A stretch of DNA of 64,000 nt from Limnephilus marmoratus (taxonomy: Eukaryota > Arthropoda > Insecta > Trichoptera > Limnephilidae), in contig OU862910.1 in the NCBI GenBank assembly GCA_917880885.1, positions 23,944,710 to 24,008,709 of the forward strand, given 5' to 3'. Under the pieces are notes generated by a model. The model was not told the origin of the DNA, did not search any database, and was given only the letters and a program-made list of their open reading frames with translations. A program made the position numbers and the translations under genes. Below, piece by piece: positions 1 through 13,032 of this stretch (position 1 is the stretch's first letter; each line of letters begins with the position of its first letter).

Positions 1-2472
1 TACCGCAGTGGACTGATTACGTTCAAACGATGTCACAAAACTTGACAGTCCCCTTTATAGACTGTTCGTTATTGTAAAGCTGCTAAAATTCGTACAAAAG
101 TACAATGTATGCGAATCACAATAAATGAACACTCAAACAAATTTATTACTAGTATTACCTATTACTTGTGACTGTTTTCATCGCTGGATAACTTACGATT
201 TCTCGGACCGGCCCCGTAGCCAATTTCAAAGATTTTTTTTCTTATCTGAGGATTAAACTTTACTCCTCAGGGAGTGATTTTTTTTATTTTTTTTTCATTG
301 AAAGTATAGTTAATACATAAATATCAACAAACAAGTCCTGCTAAGCCAATTAATTGGCTTGTCAATAGGTGCTTATAGTTAAGTCACATATATATTGTAA
401 AAGTTATAATTTACATATTATATCTACAGACTAAACATTTTTTCATACATATCAATATAAATATTTTTTTCCGATAGCACATTGTTCACAATCCGTACAT
501 TGTTCTTAATCGCTGTGAAATTTTAAAATGTCTTTTCAAACATAACATTCCTGTATATATATTTTTTGGTTTGACTGAGCATGGAAACTTTCTCACCACT
601 AAGTGGACACCGCTAACACCTGAGCAAAATCCTATAATTGGATAGCATCGAGAATTAATTCGTATATCATGTGCGTGAATTTAATTAAAGTTGATAGAAT
701 ACATCGTCATCGACAACAATGTGTTTTTGCCGTGTTTTAGCTAGATCAGATGTCGGGAAGTGGCTTAATTTCCACTTCCAATATTTGAAATCTTTTATTC
801 ACAAAAACAAAATCGAAATTCATACAGATATATTTAAAAAAAAAAATTGTGATCATTTTAGGTAATTACCAAGCATCAACCGAAACATTATAAATTCTAA
901 CATAACCTAATCTAACTTGATTCCAAGCAAAATGCGTTCGGATCAAACGTAATTAGGTAGAGACTTTATTTTTATTTATTTTTTATGAAACATTTATTAA
1001 AGTTACAATTTTACAACATAATATAACAACAATATTCCAATCACTCTCCTAATAAAGCAGCTGCTTGTGATTAGAAGAGCACAACTAAATATTTTTACAT
1101 CTATATAAATTAAAAATATTATTACAAAAACTATTAGTATGAGAAAATACGATAAAAATAATAAAATTGTAGGTTAGTTAATAATTGATTCAAATGATTG
1201 ATAAAGCAAAAACATATTTCTAAACAATAAGTAAAATTATGAGGTGGTACTAGAGTATTTTAATTTTTTTTTTTTTGTATTGGTAGTAACTAAGTTGCAA
1301 TATTTTATAAAACGGTAAACAGATTTAAAAGTAATATAGATGCATTATTTTGTTCAAGTGAAAAATAATGAGATGAACGTTCGGGCTTCATAGACTAAAA
1401 TAGGTCAAATAAGGAATGCGGAAAGCTAGGAAAATTAATTCATGTTATTTTATCACATTGGTTGTAAAATTGAGTGATAGAACATAAACTGAGCATGGAT
1501 CATAGAATGATCTTTATAGTGTCTTAACTGATCCATTTGCTTTCTGTGCATCAACTTCGAAATCATTTTGTGAGGGATTTTCTTTTCGAAGCGTCATTTT
1601 AATACGTAGGAACTAAGGTGTTGAACTTTCTCATTAACTTAGGTGTTTTTAAGTTGCGCCTTTATTTTGATATATAGTTTATATTTATGCTCGCATTGCA
1701 TGACTTCAAACTATTTTACATTTAACCTCAATGTTAATAGTAACTTTCTGATTAAACTAACTCTTTGACAGTATCTAAACCCCTTTCGTCAGCATTTAGG
1801 ATTAATAATAATAATAACGTAATATTTATATAGCGCAGTGTATGTAAGTGTTCAAGGATTAATCATTATTTCGGTATTGCGATAGATTGCATTAAGGTAA
1901 TGGGTGATATAATGTGTGCATCTATTGTAATATATTAGGAAGGCTTTTGACATAATTAGTATCTCAAAAATATACCAACATTTACAATATATTCTCTCGG
2001 AATATAATTTATAATAAATTACCAGTTATTGTAGTAAATTAATCAGGAATTCGTGATATGATGTACCTACATAATGTTATTTTTTATATAAATACTCTAT
2101 ATCAAAAATTATTATTATCACTATGTTTCCTCCTTCCTACAACATGGATCTCTTCAAGGCCAATGTTCATTCCTTCCTCTCCTCAAAAAGACCCTTCACA
2201 CAGCATCTCAGATGACATAGGCCTTGTTTTCCTCAGGACCTCCTGTGTGGAGTTAATGTAAAAAAAAACTTAAAAACATTTTTTATTTGTCCAGACAGAT
2301 CAGATTCAAACCTTTTTTTACTGTTTTCTGTAAATTTGGGTGATGTGCTGATAACATTACCAAGTTCGTACTGAACACAAATAGTCAAATTTACAAAATG
2401 TTCGTATCAAATACCTACTAATTCAACTAACAACTAACCACTAACACATTGTATCGTTGAATCCCCACTCAG
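1..2472 (+). other. KCNQ: KCNQ intron (3' part, starts upstream of window)
   Basis: AT-rich intronic sequence leading to the acceptor at 2471-2472. No conserved coding sequence was recognised. The only identifiable item is the repeat fragment at 2120-2275. The rest is low-complexity A/T sequence in which I see nothing. Confidence 0.7.
2120..2275 (+). repeat. A-tailed interspersed repeat, family A, copy 1 (3' fragment)
   Basis: Shares its 3' half with copies at 6535, 9030, 15050 and 15917: a C/T-rich stretch with 'cacacagcatc', a 'gatgayataggcc' segment, 'cctcctgtgtggag' and a terminal A run. The 5' half (the 'cttggcggcc' block) is absent, so the copy is 5'-truncated. Truncation at the 5' end plus an A tail suggests retrotransposition, but no coding capacity or pol III box was identified. 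Confidence 0.7.
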
Positions 2473-2642
2473 CCGAGCCCCGCTGTCTTCCAGTTTCAAG
2501 CACAACGCGTCCTTTGTGTCCCGACTGCCAACCATCAGGCGCCACAAGAGCACTTCTCTGCATTCCCCGGCCCCGCACGGAGGGGGCAAGGGCCGGGGAC
2601 CGAGGCCCTTCCATGACATGAACGCCAGCGCCGAGAACCTAG
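2473..2642 (+). CDS. KCNQ: KCNQ potassium channel exon: helix A-B linker, part 1
   Basis: Internal coding exon of 170 nt. Acceptor 'cccactcag' ends at 2472 and the donor is 'ctag|gtacgt' after 2642. It starts at the third base of a codon and ends at phase 1. The translation begins RAPLSSSFKHNASF, has a basic stretch SRLPTIRRHKS, then a Gly/Pro/Arg-rich stretch, and ends near FHDMNASAENL. In KCNQ channels the segment between calmodulin-binding helices A and B is long, disordered, basic and rich in Ser, consistent with this. Assignment rests mainly on phase continuity with the next exons. GC content is far above the flanking introns. A second possible acceptor at 2492-2493 keeps the same frame and would shorten the exon by 21 nt. 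Confidence 0.82.
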
Positions 2643-5600
2643 GTACGTTATCTTCCAACCAACCCCCCTGTTACCTCCAACCCAGCCGCCCTTCCCATTA
2701 CCGAGGGTTCATTATTTACATTAGTGTTGATTTCAGGCGAGAGTGAAAGCGTCGACCTTGGTCAAGTATTCCTACAGGTTCTGATTCAATTACAAAAAAT
2801 AAAAGGCTCTGGTAGATTCGTAGTACGGTACTACTCCATTGTTACGTCTCTTCCTATCACGGGCGTCGTTTATGGAACAGATGAGTGCAAGGAGCTCTCA
2901 GAGATACCCACCGCAGTATAATGAAATACCCTCAAGAGTGAGAGAAGTACAATCAAAAACCTTCATATTATTAGTGTCAATTCTTTACTACTACGGAGAT
3001 GGTAAAAATAGTGAACAAAAGTGTTATTAGATACGACTGATTATGTAAGAATTCCCACGGGGGATACAAGGCGCGTTTTTTTCGTCTTTAATTTTTATGA
3101 GTCCACCGATCGAGTTGGGATTATCTTTGTTTTCAATTAATAAAGAGTCGTTTAACTCAATGAAAAAAATATATTGCCTATGATAGACCGGGATTGCTTG
3201 CTGCTTGCACTATTGCCCAGACTAAATGGAAGAAAAAAGATATGCTTTATCAGTGGACATCTTTAATTCAACACTAAATTAATACAAAAGATTGTTACAA
3301 AATGTATCTTATATTATTAATATAAGATACGTTTTTAATACAAATTCTCATTTTTAAGCCAGAAAAGGGCGTTGCCAAATTAAATATATACGTACTGTTG
3401 TGCAGCGTTATAGTTGTTGCCTTCATCTAGTTATTTTAACCACTTTACTACACTTTTTATCAACTCCGCTACAGTTAACAAATTACGCAATCTTCAAAAT
3501 GTTTCCTTTATTACGTTCTTAGATATTTCGCTCCGACTATCCATCGACCTGTGTATTTCTACAAAGAAGGGCGACACGCCAGACATTAATATTGCATTAG
3601 AATCCATATGGAAACAGTTTGCCAAAATGATTCATTGTCCAATACTTGACCATCGTCTATGTCTTCAAATACCATGTGAACTGAATGCAACGTGAGTGTA
3701 TGTCTTTATGGTTTTATGGATTGTATGGACATGGAATCGATGTCGGTTAGCGGTCAACAATACCATTTGTGTTTGATAGATGTTTAAATTATTTATAGCC
3801 ACAGCTGTTGTAGTTCTAATACACATTTATAGACTGTTAACCGGCAACGAATTCCAAGGAGAAATGTCTAAATATAAGATTTTTTAATTTAAGGGTTTTA
3901 TACTATGATTTTATAGTATTTCGATATTTTATTAAAAAAAACATAAAAATGTCTTAATGTCATTAATCCAAAATAACAGCTCTCATATGCTGTATTCGTT
4001 TAACAAATCATATCATTGCTTGTTTGTTTACATATAAAGAAATCTACCTTACGTAGAAATAAATTTTCGTAATAACTACTTAACTTTTTAAAACCAAGTG
4101 GCTAAGTTCCAATCAATTGCTGAAAATAAATCTAGTCTATGAAATGGATCAACGCGCATAATCTATAAAAAGATCAATAGATTTTCTCAGTGTGTTTTTG
4201 GCATTTAAAGCGATCCAAAGTAAAATTTTCTCCAAAGGAAAAGAATTCTGTAAGAATGCCTTAATTTGTTTTTATTTTATCTGACATTTTCATTTGAATT
4301 ATTTAAATGAATGCGATTCAAGGTACAATGAATTTCTGTTTATTCATTATAATATATTTGACACGTTTATTTAGGTTTGTGAGGGTAATGTGCCTCTTCT
4401 TCTTTTTCCATCTAAGAAAGAAAAATATTATTTTGACTGAATTACTGCTTATAAAATGTTTCTTCTTCTCTTTTTGAGTGCCTACCTATACTACTAAATA
4501 AATTTGCTTCTTATTTTCCTCGAAAAAGTAAGAACATAGATAACGGTGCTTATTTTTATGATTTCCTTTAACAGCAGTGGTAACACTTTGTTATTATCAT
4601 TTTGTCTGTGCATCATTCATGATTATTAAAACAACGTCCTACCGCATCACACACACCAACAACCAAGTTGATACTATCATTTTATTTCTTCAGTGTTTCT
4701 TTATTACACATTTATTTGCTGGTTAAAAATAAATTAAATGACACACGATTTGTCATCCTAACTAAGTTATACAAAAATAATGAAAAAATTAATCTTAAAA
4801 TACCTGTACATTTGTAATTTACACCAAATGAAGTAGAATTTATTAAGCGAACAATGAGAAGTTTAAATAGGAGTAAAGTGTGAAACCTTTCGCGAGGGTA
4901 GTAAGTTTTAGCGATGCGCCTAGCGCGAGCGCCTTGGCGTGAAAATGTATATTTTGCCGATACTCGGAAGCCTAAAGATGTAATTGGATTAGACAAAGAT
5001 AGCCAGGATAAGACAAAGATAGGTAGGATTAGTCAAACGGCCGCCCTTCACTTCCCCGAGGAAATGGGTATTACCCGAAAGTTTATCCCTTGTACAAATT
5101 GTTTTGCACAATAAAAAAAAGTGTAAAGATTTTTCTTTCACGATAATGTGTGTCAATATTCCTCCGTTTACTGTAAAGGCGCCTGTATTTGTTCTTCGCT
5201 AAATAAACATATTGTACAAGAAAATAACACGTTTTACAGTAATTCAGAATATTAGATTATCATTCTGTGTCGATAATTGATTTTAAGGTCAACAAAAGCG
5301 TATTATCTGTATTATTTTACGATCAATAAAAGACAGTTTGAAGAGCTTCAGTGTATGAAATATTAAACATTTCCTTAAGTTTATTTATTATTCATAGCTC
5401 GTTTCCACACACTGACTTGTTTCGCGTAAACTATGTAGATTAAAATAATATTCTAGTAACCTAGAATACTCATGAATTCTCAATGAGGGTTGATGGTTGT
5501 CTCCGTTGAAAACTTATTAGTGTGTAAAAATAAACAGTTAAGTTTCTCAAAAAAAATATTAAGTTTAATCAACATAAAAAGCTTGTTTTCCGCCGGATAA

Positions 5601-6534
5601 ATTAATAAAGTTAAATTTAAGTAAGTACTATCCACTAATTTCACTAAATTAGATTTTCGGTTAAAGCTTCTATTTACATATTTTCTTTTGCAAGAACAGC
5701 AACTCACTTTGGAAAATTTACATCAGCAATAAAGTAGGCTCGGTATTTCTTAATGTTAAACATGCTCAATATCGCTCTAAACTTTTGTTACATGGGAAAG
5801 TTTAAAGTTAATATTTAACGTAATTGGCGACTGAAGTTTTTCACCTTATACTTTAGGAATTAATGTTTATTTACAGAGTTTTAAGGTTATTTGTGTGATT
5901 ATTATCGATTTATAAAGCTCTGGCATGTTTTCGTACTTGACACGATTTTGTAAATATTTATATCTCAATTAAGTATTATAGAAAACTTCCTACGTACATA
6001 ACTATTTTGTATATCTTTTTTACATAGGAAACAAAATGAATATTATTGAGTAGATTTTTTAACCTTTACCATCAGCTTTTTTTATAAATATTGTGCATTA
6101 AGGAACTTTTACAGATGAAACCTTAATGTTTGACTTTCAGATTGAATTAGGAGGTAGATAGAAAGATTGCACTTGATTATATTTTTGATTTTGCTTGGGA
6201 AAACACAGAATTCATAATTCCAAACTATCAAATCTTCTTCCCTGAACATACGTTAGTGTCGACCATTCAGTTTTTATCTATCAGCAAAATGTTTTTTTCC
6301 ACACTATGATTGACACTGACGATATTTTTGGGATTTTGGTAAAGTATCTACTATAAATAATTGTTAAATTATCAATTAAAATGGCGTTGATTAAAAATAA
6401 TTACAAAATAAAATAAAAAGACTGTGATAAATATACAGGTTGTATCAACACGAATCCGGCGGATTTTAACCAGCAGTTCTTGAGCATACTTGGAATAAGG
6501 GTATGAATAAGGGTATAAGGGTATACCCCAAGAG

Positions 6535-6912
6535 GTTCACTGTGCAGAGGTGTCTGGGATTATGGGGTAAGGTTTGTCAAATGTGTTTCCCACCTCCTGC
6601 GTAGCGGGCCGGATCGGGAGAGACTGGTTAAGGGAGACCTAATCTAGACTTATCCAGCCGGACTCTTCGACCCATCGCCTTACACCGCAGTGGGGGGGAT
6701 GGATTTATGTGTCCGTTACTCTTAGAAACCCCGATTCCTACCTACCCTCATACCTTTTTACTTCCCAGAACTTCCTCTCCGTCCTTTCCTTCCCAGAACT
6801 TTCTCATCCTTTCCCTAAAAATACCCTTCCGCACAGCATCCCCAAAGATGACACAGGCCCTGAGGATTTGTTTTCCTCGAGGCCTCCTCTATGGAGCTAA
6901 TTTAAAAAACGA
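6535..6912 (+). repeat. Family A repeat, copy 2
   Basis: Nearly full-length copy of the family also seen at 9030, 15050 and 15917. In order it has 'ggggtaaggtttgtc', 'gcgggccggatcgggagag', 'agggagacctaa', 'catcgcctt', 'gggatggattta', 'gtccgt', the pyrimidine-rich block, 'cacagcatccccaaagatg' and 'ggcctcctctatggagcta', then an A-rich end. Same + orientation as the other four copies. Confidence 0.75.
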
Positions 6913-6982
6913 TAAAGACGTAGATGTGATTTTGCTGAACGAGGATATTTTTGTTCAATTAAAAACAACAACAAAATAATCC

Positions 6983-7135
6983 ATCACACGTCGCAACTCG
7001 GTAGTTCGGTACAGCCTAGCGGGTCACGTGATAAGCACTACATCTCGTTTCAACAGCATGGTAAGGAATGAGACAGGGCGCATATAACGTGATCCGTCTT
7101 TACGCTTAGCAGAGTGGATAGTGGCGACGTGTGAT
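6983..7135. mobile_element. Short MITE-like element with 12-bp terminal inverted repeats
   Basis: The 12-mer ATCACACGTCGC at 6983-6994 has its exact reverse complement at 7124-7135. The 129 bp between have no coding capacity and are richer in GC than the intron. No convincing target-site duplication is visible, so this could also be a chance or structural inverted repeat. Confidence 0.5.
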
Positions 7136-7461
7136 AGAGTTTATTTTTCTTTTTGTTGAAAAAAATATATATTGTCGGACGGCAAAATGACAGCTACATC
7201 TTTCACTCCAAATTTGTTCAGGAATTACTAGTCAAACCCTTTCGGATACGTGCTATTACTTCATGTACATTAATTTCTTTAAAAAATAATGTTCTGTGTT
7301 TCTCAAGCGCTTTAACGCTTAAATCCTTCACGCAGTGCGTTATTAATGGATGATCAACATTTACAATAATACTTGGACAATTTGTCGTCCCGTAGTGAGG
7401 TTAGAGTTATTTCCTTTATTTCCGATTGATTTGATGCTTGTCGGCTTGCTCGCACTAGCAG

Positions 7462-7545
7462 CCCTGGGTGGAGGGAGGCACCTGAACGCCAGCCACAGCG
7501 AGGACTCGGTGGCGGAAACTGCCCTGTGTAAGAAAAACTCCGACG
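7462..7545 (+). CDS. KCNQ: KCNQ exon: helix A-B linker, part 2
   Basis: 84-nt internal exon, phase 1 to phase 1. The acceptor is 'actagcag' ending at 7461 (a shift to 7458 or 7473 would also keep frame) and the donor is 'gacg|gtaag' after 7545. It encodes LGGGRHLNASHSEDSVAE followed by TALCKKNSD. The Ser/Glu-rich acidic stretch resembles the SRQNSEEASLPGED stretch of vertebrate KCNQ2 just before the helix B region. Its last base (G) forms GAC with the exon at 24884 or GAT with the candidate cassette exon at 15562, so both joins are in frame. Identity as KCNQ is inferred from phase and position. Confidence 0.85.
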
Positions 7546-7599
7546 GTAAGCCAATAGATGTCACCACGTTGTAGCTTTTATCTTACAGGAGATATCGTC

Positions 7600-7760
7600 A
7601 ATTGTTTCATTTGTATTACAAGACGTAACCTCATTTACGTACCTTTATTACAAGGCATAACCTCATTTACGTACCTTTATTACAAGACATAACCTTAATT
7701 ATTTTTTTTGTAATACCAGGCCTCACTTAAATTAATTTCTTTGTGTTACAAGACGTAACG
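7600..7760. repeat. Degenerate tandem repeat, about 33-bp unit
   Basis: Four decaying units of 'ttacaagacgtaacctca' plus a 'tttacgtaccttta' spacer follow closely behind the exon donor at 7545. The first two are nearly identical and later ones lose the spacer. No function is evident. Confidence 0.65.
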
Positions 7761-9029
7761 TTAATTCTTTAATTTATCTAAAAGGACATTACCTCTAAAA
7801 TTCTTAACATGTCGTAACCTCCAACACTTAGTAGGTCAAATCCCCAAACTGACTCTTTGATTGTTGGCACGACTACTCGCTTCGGGCCTTATCAATATTT
7901 CATTAAACAGTTGGCGTATTCACCAAAGCTGTGTTGTTGAAAAGGTAGTACTAATTTCATCGGAGTTGAGGCTTACTTAATTCTAACTTGGAACGTTAGG
8001 GTATTTTGGGCAGGCATGTCGGCAAGTAGTGTGCTTTCAATAACCAACCTACAAAATCACATAACAGTTACGCTATTAGCTGTTGACTTTAGTTCAATTC
8101 GAAATGACTTGGTTAATCTCTTCTATGTATAATCAACTTGAGATTACACATTAGTGCAAAGCTTTTGAGATTTATCTCATTAAGGCATGATTATAACCAA
8201 AAACTAAAAATCTTATCTCACTCCTGTCTAATACAGTTTACCATATTTCCTTCATCAAGTTATTATTCAGAAAAAATAAAAAATTTGTGTTTTTTTATAA
8301 TAACGACATTTTAATATGTTTTTAAAATCAATATTTACACATTTCGCACGTGTGTTTAAAATATGTAGGTCACATGGAAGTTGTTAATGGTTCGAATGAA
8401 TATCTACAAAATTTCCATATATTTATACATTTTATCAGCTGACATCTTTAACTTGAAATAAATCAGTGATATTTTATAGCAGAGTAACATGCATTACCAG
8501 GCAAACATATTATTAGAGGATAGGAAATTAGAAAAAAATCATAATATTTATAACTTGGGTATAGACACAAAAGAACGTTCGACAAAACTCATATCTCCTG
8601 TAAGATAATTGAAGTAAACTTGATGTGTATCTTGCCTTAGCTCTGTATAATTCACGCACGCTGCTATATTAATGTATTTCGTAGTTGTGCGGTATTTTTA
8701 TCGATAATTAGTCAGTACTTAATATCTGAAATAAACTTATCAAAACGAAGCGGAAAACATCTAAAAACAACCCATTTAAACAAAATGTCACGTTAAAAAA
8801 TCCCTTTTGCTGAAATTTTTAATACGGTATAAATGAAATTTGCTAAAAGCTCTCCGACGCGCGACGTGTGGGTTATGTATGATATAATTTGTTTTGGGAC
8901 CTGAAGTTTTGTGAGACTGGATTTTTGAGCAATGTTCAATTGCTTTCAAAAAAAGGTTCGCCCGGTGCACTAACGTGCCACAAAAAAACTTTATTACGAA
9001 GTCCCAAAGGCTCATTACCGCAAATCAGG

Positions 9030-9408
9030 TATACTTAGTAGGTGTATATGGTTCATAGGGTGAGGTTTTTCCGGGTCTTGGCGGCCGATGCGTCTGCCCA
9101 CTTGCTGCGTGGTGGGCAGGATCGAGAGAGACAGGTTGAGGGAGAGCTTTTATCTTCCAGCCAGAATTTCTCGACCCATCGCCTTTCATTTGCAGTTGGA
9201 GGGATGGATTCATACGTCCGTCACTCCTGGACACACTGAGCCCCAGATTCCTACCTACCCCTCATACCTATTTCCTTCCAGAACTTCCTCTAATTCCTTT
9301 CCTTAAAAAACTCTCCACACAGCATCTCCTAAGATGAGATAACCCCTGAGCCTGAAGGAAATTATTTTCCTCAGGGCGTCCTGGGTGAAGCTAATGTAAA
9401 AAAAACTT
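9030..9408 (+). repeat. Family A repeat, copy 3
   Basis: Contains the diagnostic blocks 'gggtgaggttttt', 'cgggtcttggcggcc', 'atgcgtctgccca', 'gggatggattcatacgtcc' and 'cacagcatctcctaagatg', and ends 'ggtgaagctaatgtaaaaa'. Same orientation as copies 1, 2, 4 and 5. Short ORFs across it on both strands are not conserved between copies and are not genes. Confidence 0.78.
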
Positions 9409-11514
9409 TAGATTAACCGAATAGAGAGTTTACTAGATTTTCAATGCAAAGGCGAAGAAAAATGTTACCATGCATAATGTGGACGTAACTGGGCAAATAT
9501 TATATGATTTTTTTAATGAGACTGCTTGTTATTTTTAACCATTATCACGTGAAACCGCTGTAACCTCATTATCCTTTTTAATGAAATGGCGTAATGGGGA
9601 ATTTTAATTATTTTTTTAATCTCAGATAAGCTTGTGTGGTAAAATAGTGTACGGAAACATTTGTAATGTAAAGTTGCATGTATCTGATCGTTTGTATTAC
9701 GTAGCAGAACGTTTGTTTCATAGAAAAGTATGCCTTTATGCTTTGCGAATATATTAATGCTAAATTTATGTAAAATCAAAACAATATATTAATAATTAAT
9801 CATGAGTGCGATGATGATTGTTTTATTTCGCTCTAAAAGCTTTTGATTCAAAATAATTATTATTTTTAGATCATTTGTATGATGTTTTTATGTAAATTAA
9901 GCATTCGATTATTTTTCTTGTAAATGTTGTAATTTATTTAAGTACAAATTACATGTAATGTAGATGAACGTAAATAATGTACATAGTGTTTATAAATAAA
10001 TAAGTAATCATAATTAATAATAAAATGACAGGAAAAATGTGCTCGATGTTTAGCAAAGAAAAATAATTTACGTAGATGTATTATAAATGATTTAATCGAA
10101 GCTTCCTCGACGGGTTAATATTTAACATGTGAATATATATTTTAATGTTAAATTTATAACATTAATCGATATGGTTTACGAGAAATTGGAGAACAAACGT
10201 ATTATTTTTTCTCATAAATTTAGATCTCGAATTCTTGAATTATTGTAGGTATCTCATGTAACTTAAAGACGGTAAAAAGTTCGACGAAATCCGGAGAAGT
10301 CGCAAAAATTTAAACTAATATTTATTTATACCTAATACCTGAGTCAGCAAAATGTACCAGTATGAAGAAGGAAGATGGTATCGTAGGCTGAAACCGGTGC
10401 GGTTCACAGATAAATGAAACGATGGGATAATGGAATTTCACAACTTTAAATTATAATCTCATATTTGTACTTCGTGTCATTTGGGAAATAAAACCCACAA
10501 GATTAAGTGACCGTAAAACAACTATAAAAGATGCAGTCAATCAATACACAAAAAAATACTTTCTCAAGTACTTAACACACTTTTTGATCCTCCATGAAAT
10601 GCTAATACGCGATTCATCCATTTGATAGACAACGGGGATATTTCTGAAGCCAAAACCTCATTGTTTAGAAATACAGTTTTAGAAAACCTTTTTTTTGTTT
10701 GCGACCATTTACAGCCAGAGATTATTCGTCTCATCAGCATCAGTCCTATGCGAAGTGAAATTTAAAAAAATGCCTAATATTGTCAAACATTTTCATGAAG
10801 TATTCGTTCTAAGAATACGTTATATTACGCTGTAATTGAACTTCTTTTCATGGATAATTCGTTTAAAAGTTAAATAAATAATTGCAAGCTCTCAATAGCC
10901 TTATCTGACACATTCTGCTTGAAAAATGGGCATCCTGAAAGCAGTAAAGCCCCGGAAATCTCCACTTCCCTTAGTAGAGTCTGTTGTGATGAGATCTTGT
11001 CAGAATACGTACCTAGCGTATATCCGATAAGATGAGCGTGCCGCTTTTCTTGGCCATCTTAAGCTCTCCTTTCACACAGCTTCCGTCCAAGTGGTTCATC
11101 GGACTTGGAAAACGACCCTCCAATAAAGTGATTAGGGTCTGGTCGAAGGAAAAACATATCTTGACTGAAGTTTTGGCAGAAGTTATTTCGGGTAGTGATT
11201 GATTTTAGTAGGCGATGCCAGAAGTTTCAGTATTGATACATCAAGTGGGACGAAATGAATCAAACGATCTGTTAACACTTTCTGGAAGAGAAGATTGGAA
11301 TATATGGACGGAATGCGATTTGGTTTGGCTTATAAAAAATGATTGATTTAAAAAAACTTGAAACAATGTTCACAGTTGCAATGTGACGAAATTCCACGTT
11401 AATTGTGACTTCGTAAGGGAGATATTAAGGTAAAGGGAACCTGGCAATCCAGATTTTATCGTTAGTAGGTCTTTAGCTTTTTAAAATGATGTTTCTATTA
11501 TTTTAAAAAAAAAT

Positions 11515-11763
11515 TATGTGAATACCTCACAAGTGTCCCAGCTACTCCCGTCTGGAGGTGTGAGACTATTGCATCCCCAATTGAGGGCGTGTTGTGAGGC
11601 TGAAGGATGTGGGGAGGGGAAGGAGATGGGGAAGAGGAAGGTGGGAAGTACCTGGCTATTCAGATCTGGTCACCAAACACGACTAAAGCCGTCCCAAGCA
11701 AAGTTTCAATTCTGAATGTTGGTCTTACACCAGGGCGGTACTGAGAGTATCTTCCGCCCTGGA
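11515..11763 (+). repeat. Interspersed repeat, family B, copy 1
   Basis: 'gaatacctcacaag', 'ctcccgtctggag', 'gtgagac', 'gcatcccc', 'tgttgtgaggctgaa' and 'gggaggggaaggagat' recur in the same order at 37613-37795. This copy has an additional 3' segment ending in a perfect 9-bp hairpin: 'ccagggcgg' at 11730-11738 and 'ccgccctgg' at 11754-11762. No coding sequence is supported. Confidence 0.65.
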
Positions 11764-11839
11764 ACGTGCCGCAAATATACATACTACTCGTATGTATATA
11801 TTATTTTAAATGAATAAATTGTGAAAAAACACAAAAGAT

Positions 11840-12182
11840 GAAATTTATTTGCGCACGCCAGGATTCGATTCCGCGATCTTCGGATTGTGAGTCAAGAGCC
11901 TAAAAGGTGCCATCCATAAATACACACCTTAAGTGGGGGGAGGGGAGTAGAGAAGTGTGACATTGTGTGACAAGGGGTATGGGGGGGTCATCAGCTCTGT
12001 GACGTCTAATGTGAAAAACTAAATTACTAAAACGCAAAACTTTTTTAGATGTAAAATCGCAAAATATGTGACGTCACACTAGGAGGGAGGGGGTCTCACA
12101 AATAACGAGGGGGTTCAAAAAATCATGAAATTCGTGTGATGTAATTTATGGATGGCCCCTTACCCCTCGACCACGGAGACAA
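11840..12182 (-). mobile_element. tRNA-derived SINE split by a MITE
   Basis: On the minus strand, 12182-12160 reads 'gtctccgtggtcgagggg' and, after the 11906-12159 insertion, 11905 onward continues 'ggctcttgactcacaatc', then a B-box-like 'gaatcgaatcc' and an A-rich 3' part. Joined, the flanks make one continuous tRNA-like head (A box, anticodon-like region, B box). The match to the pol III B-box consensus is 9 of 11. The interruption falls in the A box/D arm, so it is not a working tRNA gene. Confidence 0.68.
11906..12159. mobile_element. MITE inserted in SINE; 'catccataaat' inverted ends
   Basis: The ends are 'ggtgccatccataaat' on the left and the complement of 'ggggccatccataaatta' on the right, about 254 bp apart, with 'gtgacgtcaca'-type sequence and G-rich tracts inside. 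The termini resemble those of the 51538-51979 element ('ggggcattcaagtattac'), suggesting related families. The flanking TA/TAA is compatible with a short target duplication. No transposase is encoded. Confidence 0.72.
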
Positions 12183-12748
12183 AAAAATGTTTAATATCTA
12201 CCAAAAATATTTATTTATTCGAAATAATTGCAACTTAAATTCATGTAATACCTATACACACGAAGTTAGGTCATGGCCATGCCTGAAACAGAATTACATA
12301 CTTGAAAGTTATAAAGTTACTCACACAGATATTCCTTTCTCATTTACGACGCCATTGAGTATCATTTGTCTGACAAAATGTGTCAGAATTAATGGATGGT
12401 TCGCATAAATTAACCAGATCGTCCTCACTCGGTAGTGAATGATGAATTAAATTAATTATCAAGTGGTTCCACGCATTTTAGTCGCTTTAGTGTGCAGTTT
12501 GCAGTAGTCAAATTCATTGTAATACTAATTTGACGATTACTTTTCTGAAATTAGATCACTAATTCATGAAGTGTATTATTTTAGCATAATCTGACTTCAA
12601 ATTACTTTTCGGTAACGTTTCTAAAAACTCTTATCCAGAATAATGTCCGGTGTCTTTTGTACTTACATTATATTATGAGTAGGTATAACAACAAAATCTT
12701 TATTTGGAAGTTTTTCTGTCTTTAAAATTTTATGAGAAAGTTTTCTTT

Positions 12749-13032
12749 AGCCCCGTTAGTGATTTGAAATTTGGATGAAACTGAATTGCGTCATTTCAAT
12801 TTATTATATGACGGGTCCTTGGTTCTAATATAATGTGGTAATTTCACAACTCCGCACGTCCAGTGGCGCAGCGCAAATCTCAGCCGCCAGAGAAATCCAG
12901 CGAACGGAGGTTCGAATCCTACAAAATCCTAAAAATTAAACATTTTTATTAAATCAATATCCAATGTTCAAACCACTTTAAAGTAAACAGTCAAAAGAAA
13001 AGAAAGCGACATCTGGCGACTTTCTAGTTTCA
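12749..13032 (+). mobile_element. tRNA-related SINE, copy 1
   Basis: Has a pol III A-box-like 'tggcgcagcgcaa' near 12864 and a perfect B box 'ggttcgaatcc' at 12909-12919, 45 bp apart. The whole ~285-bp unit, from 'gccccgttagtga' to 'cgactttctag', recurs in inverted orientation at 40545-40834, showing it is a mobile family. In both copies the homology extends ~100 bp upstream of the A box, so the pol III head is internal. Confidence 0.75.

Larger units (their letters stand above)
2643..7461 (+). other. KCNQ: KCNQ intron
   Basis: Phase-1 intron of 4.8 kb, GT at 2643 and AG at 7460-7461. Contains the family A repeat at 6535-6912 and a short TIR element at 6983-7135. From 2650 to 6530 I recognise nothing beyond A/T-rich sequence and short chance ORFs. 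Confidence 0.75.

Noticed and set aside
10900..11350. Possible decayed transposase or other coding relic
   Set aside because: Scattered short open segments in different frames, none matching a named domain.
11840..11905. Possible tRNA gene on minus strand
   Set aside because: Interrupted in the D arm by a MITE and with a mismatched B box; SINE-derived.
12850..12925. Possible tRNA gene
   Set aside because: A and B boxes are present but no cloverleaf with acceptor stem; the same unit recurs at 40545, so it is a SINE.
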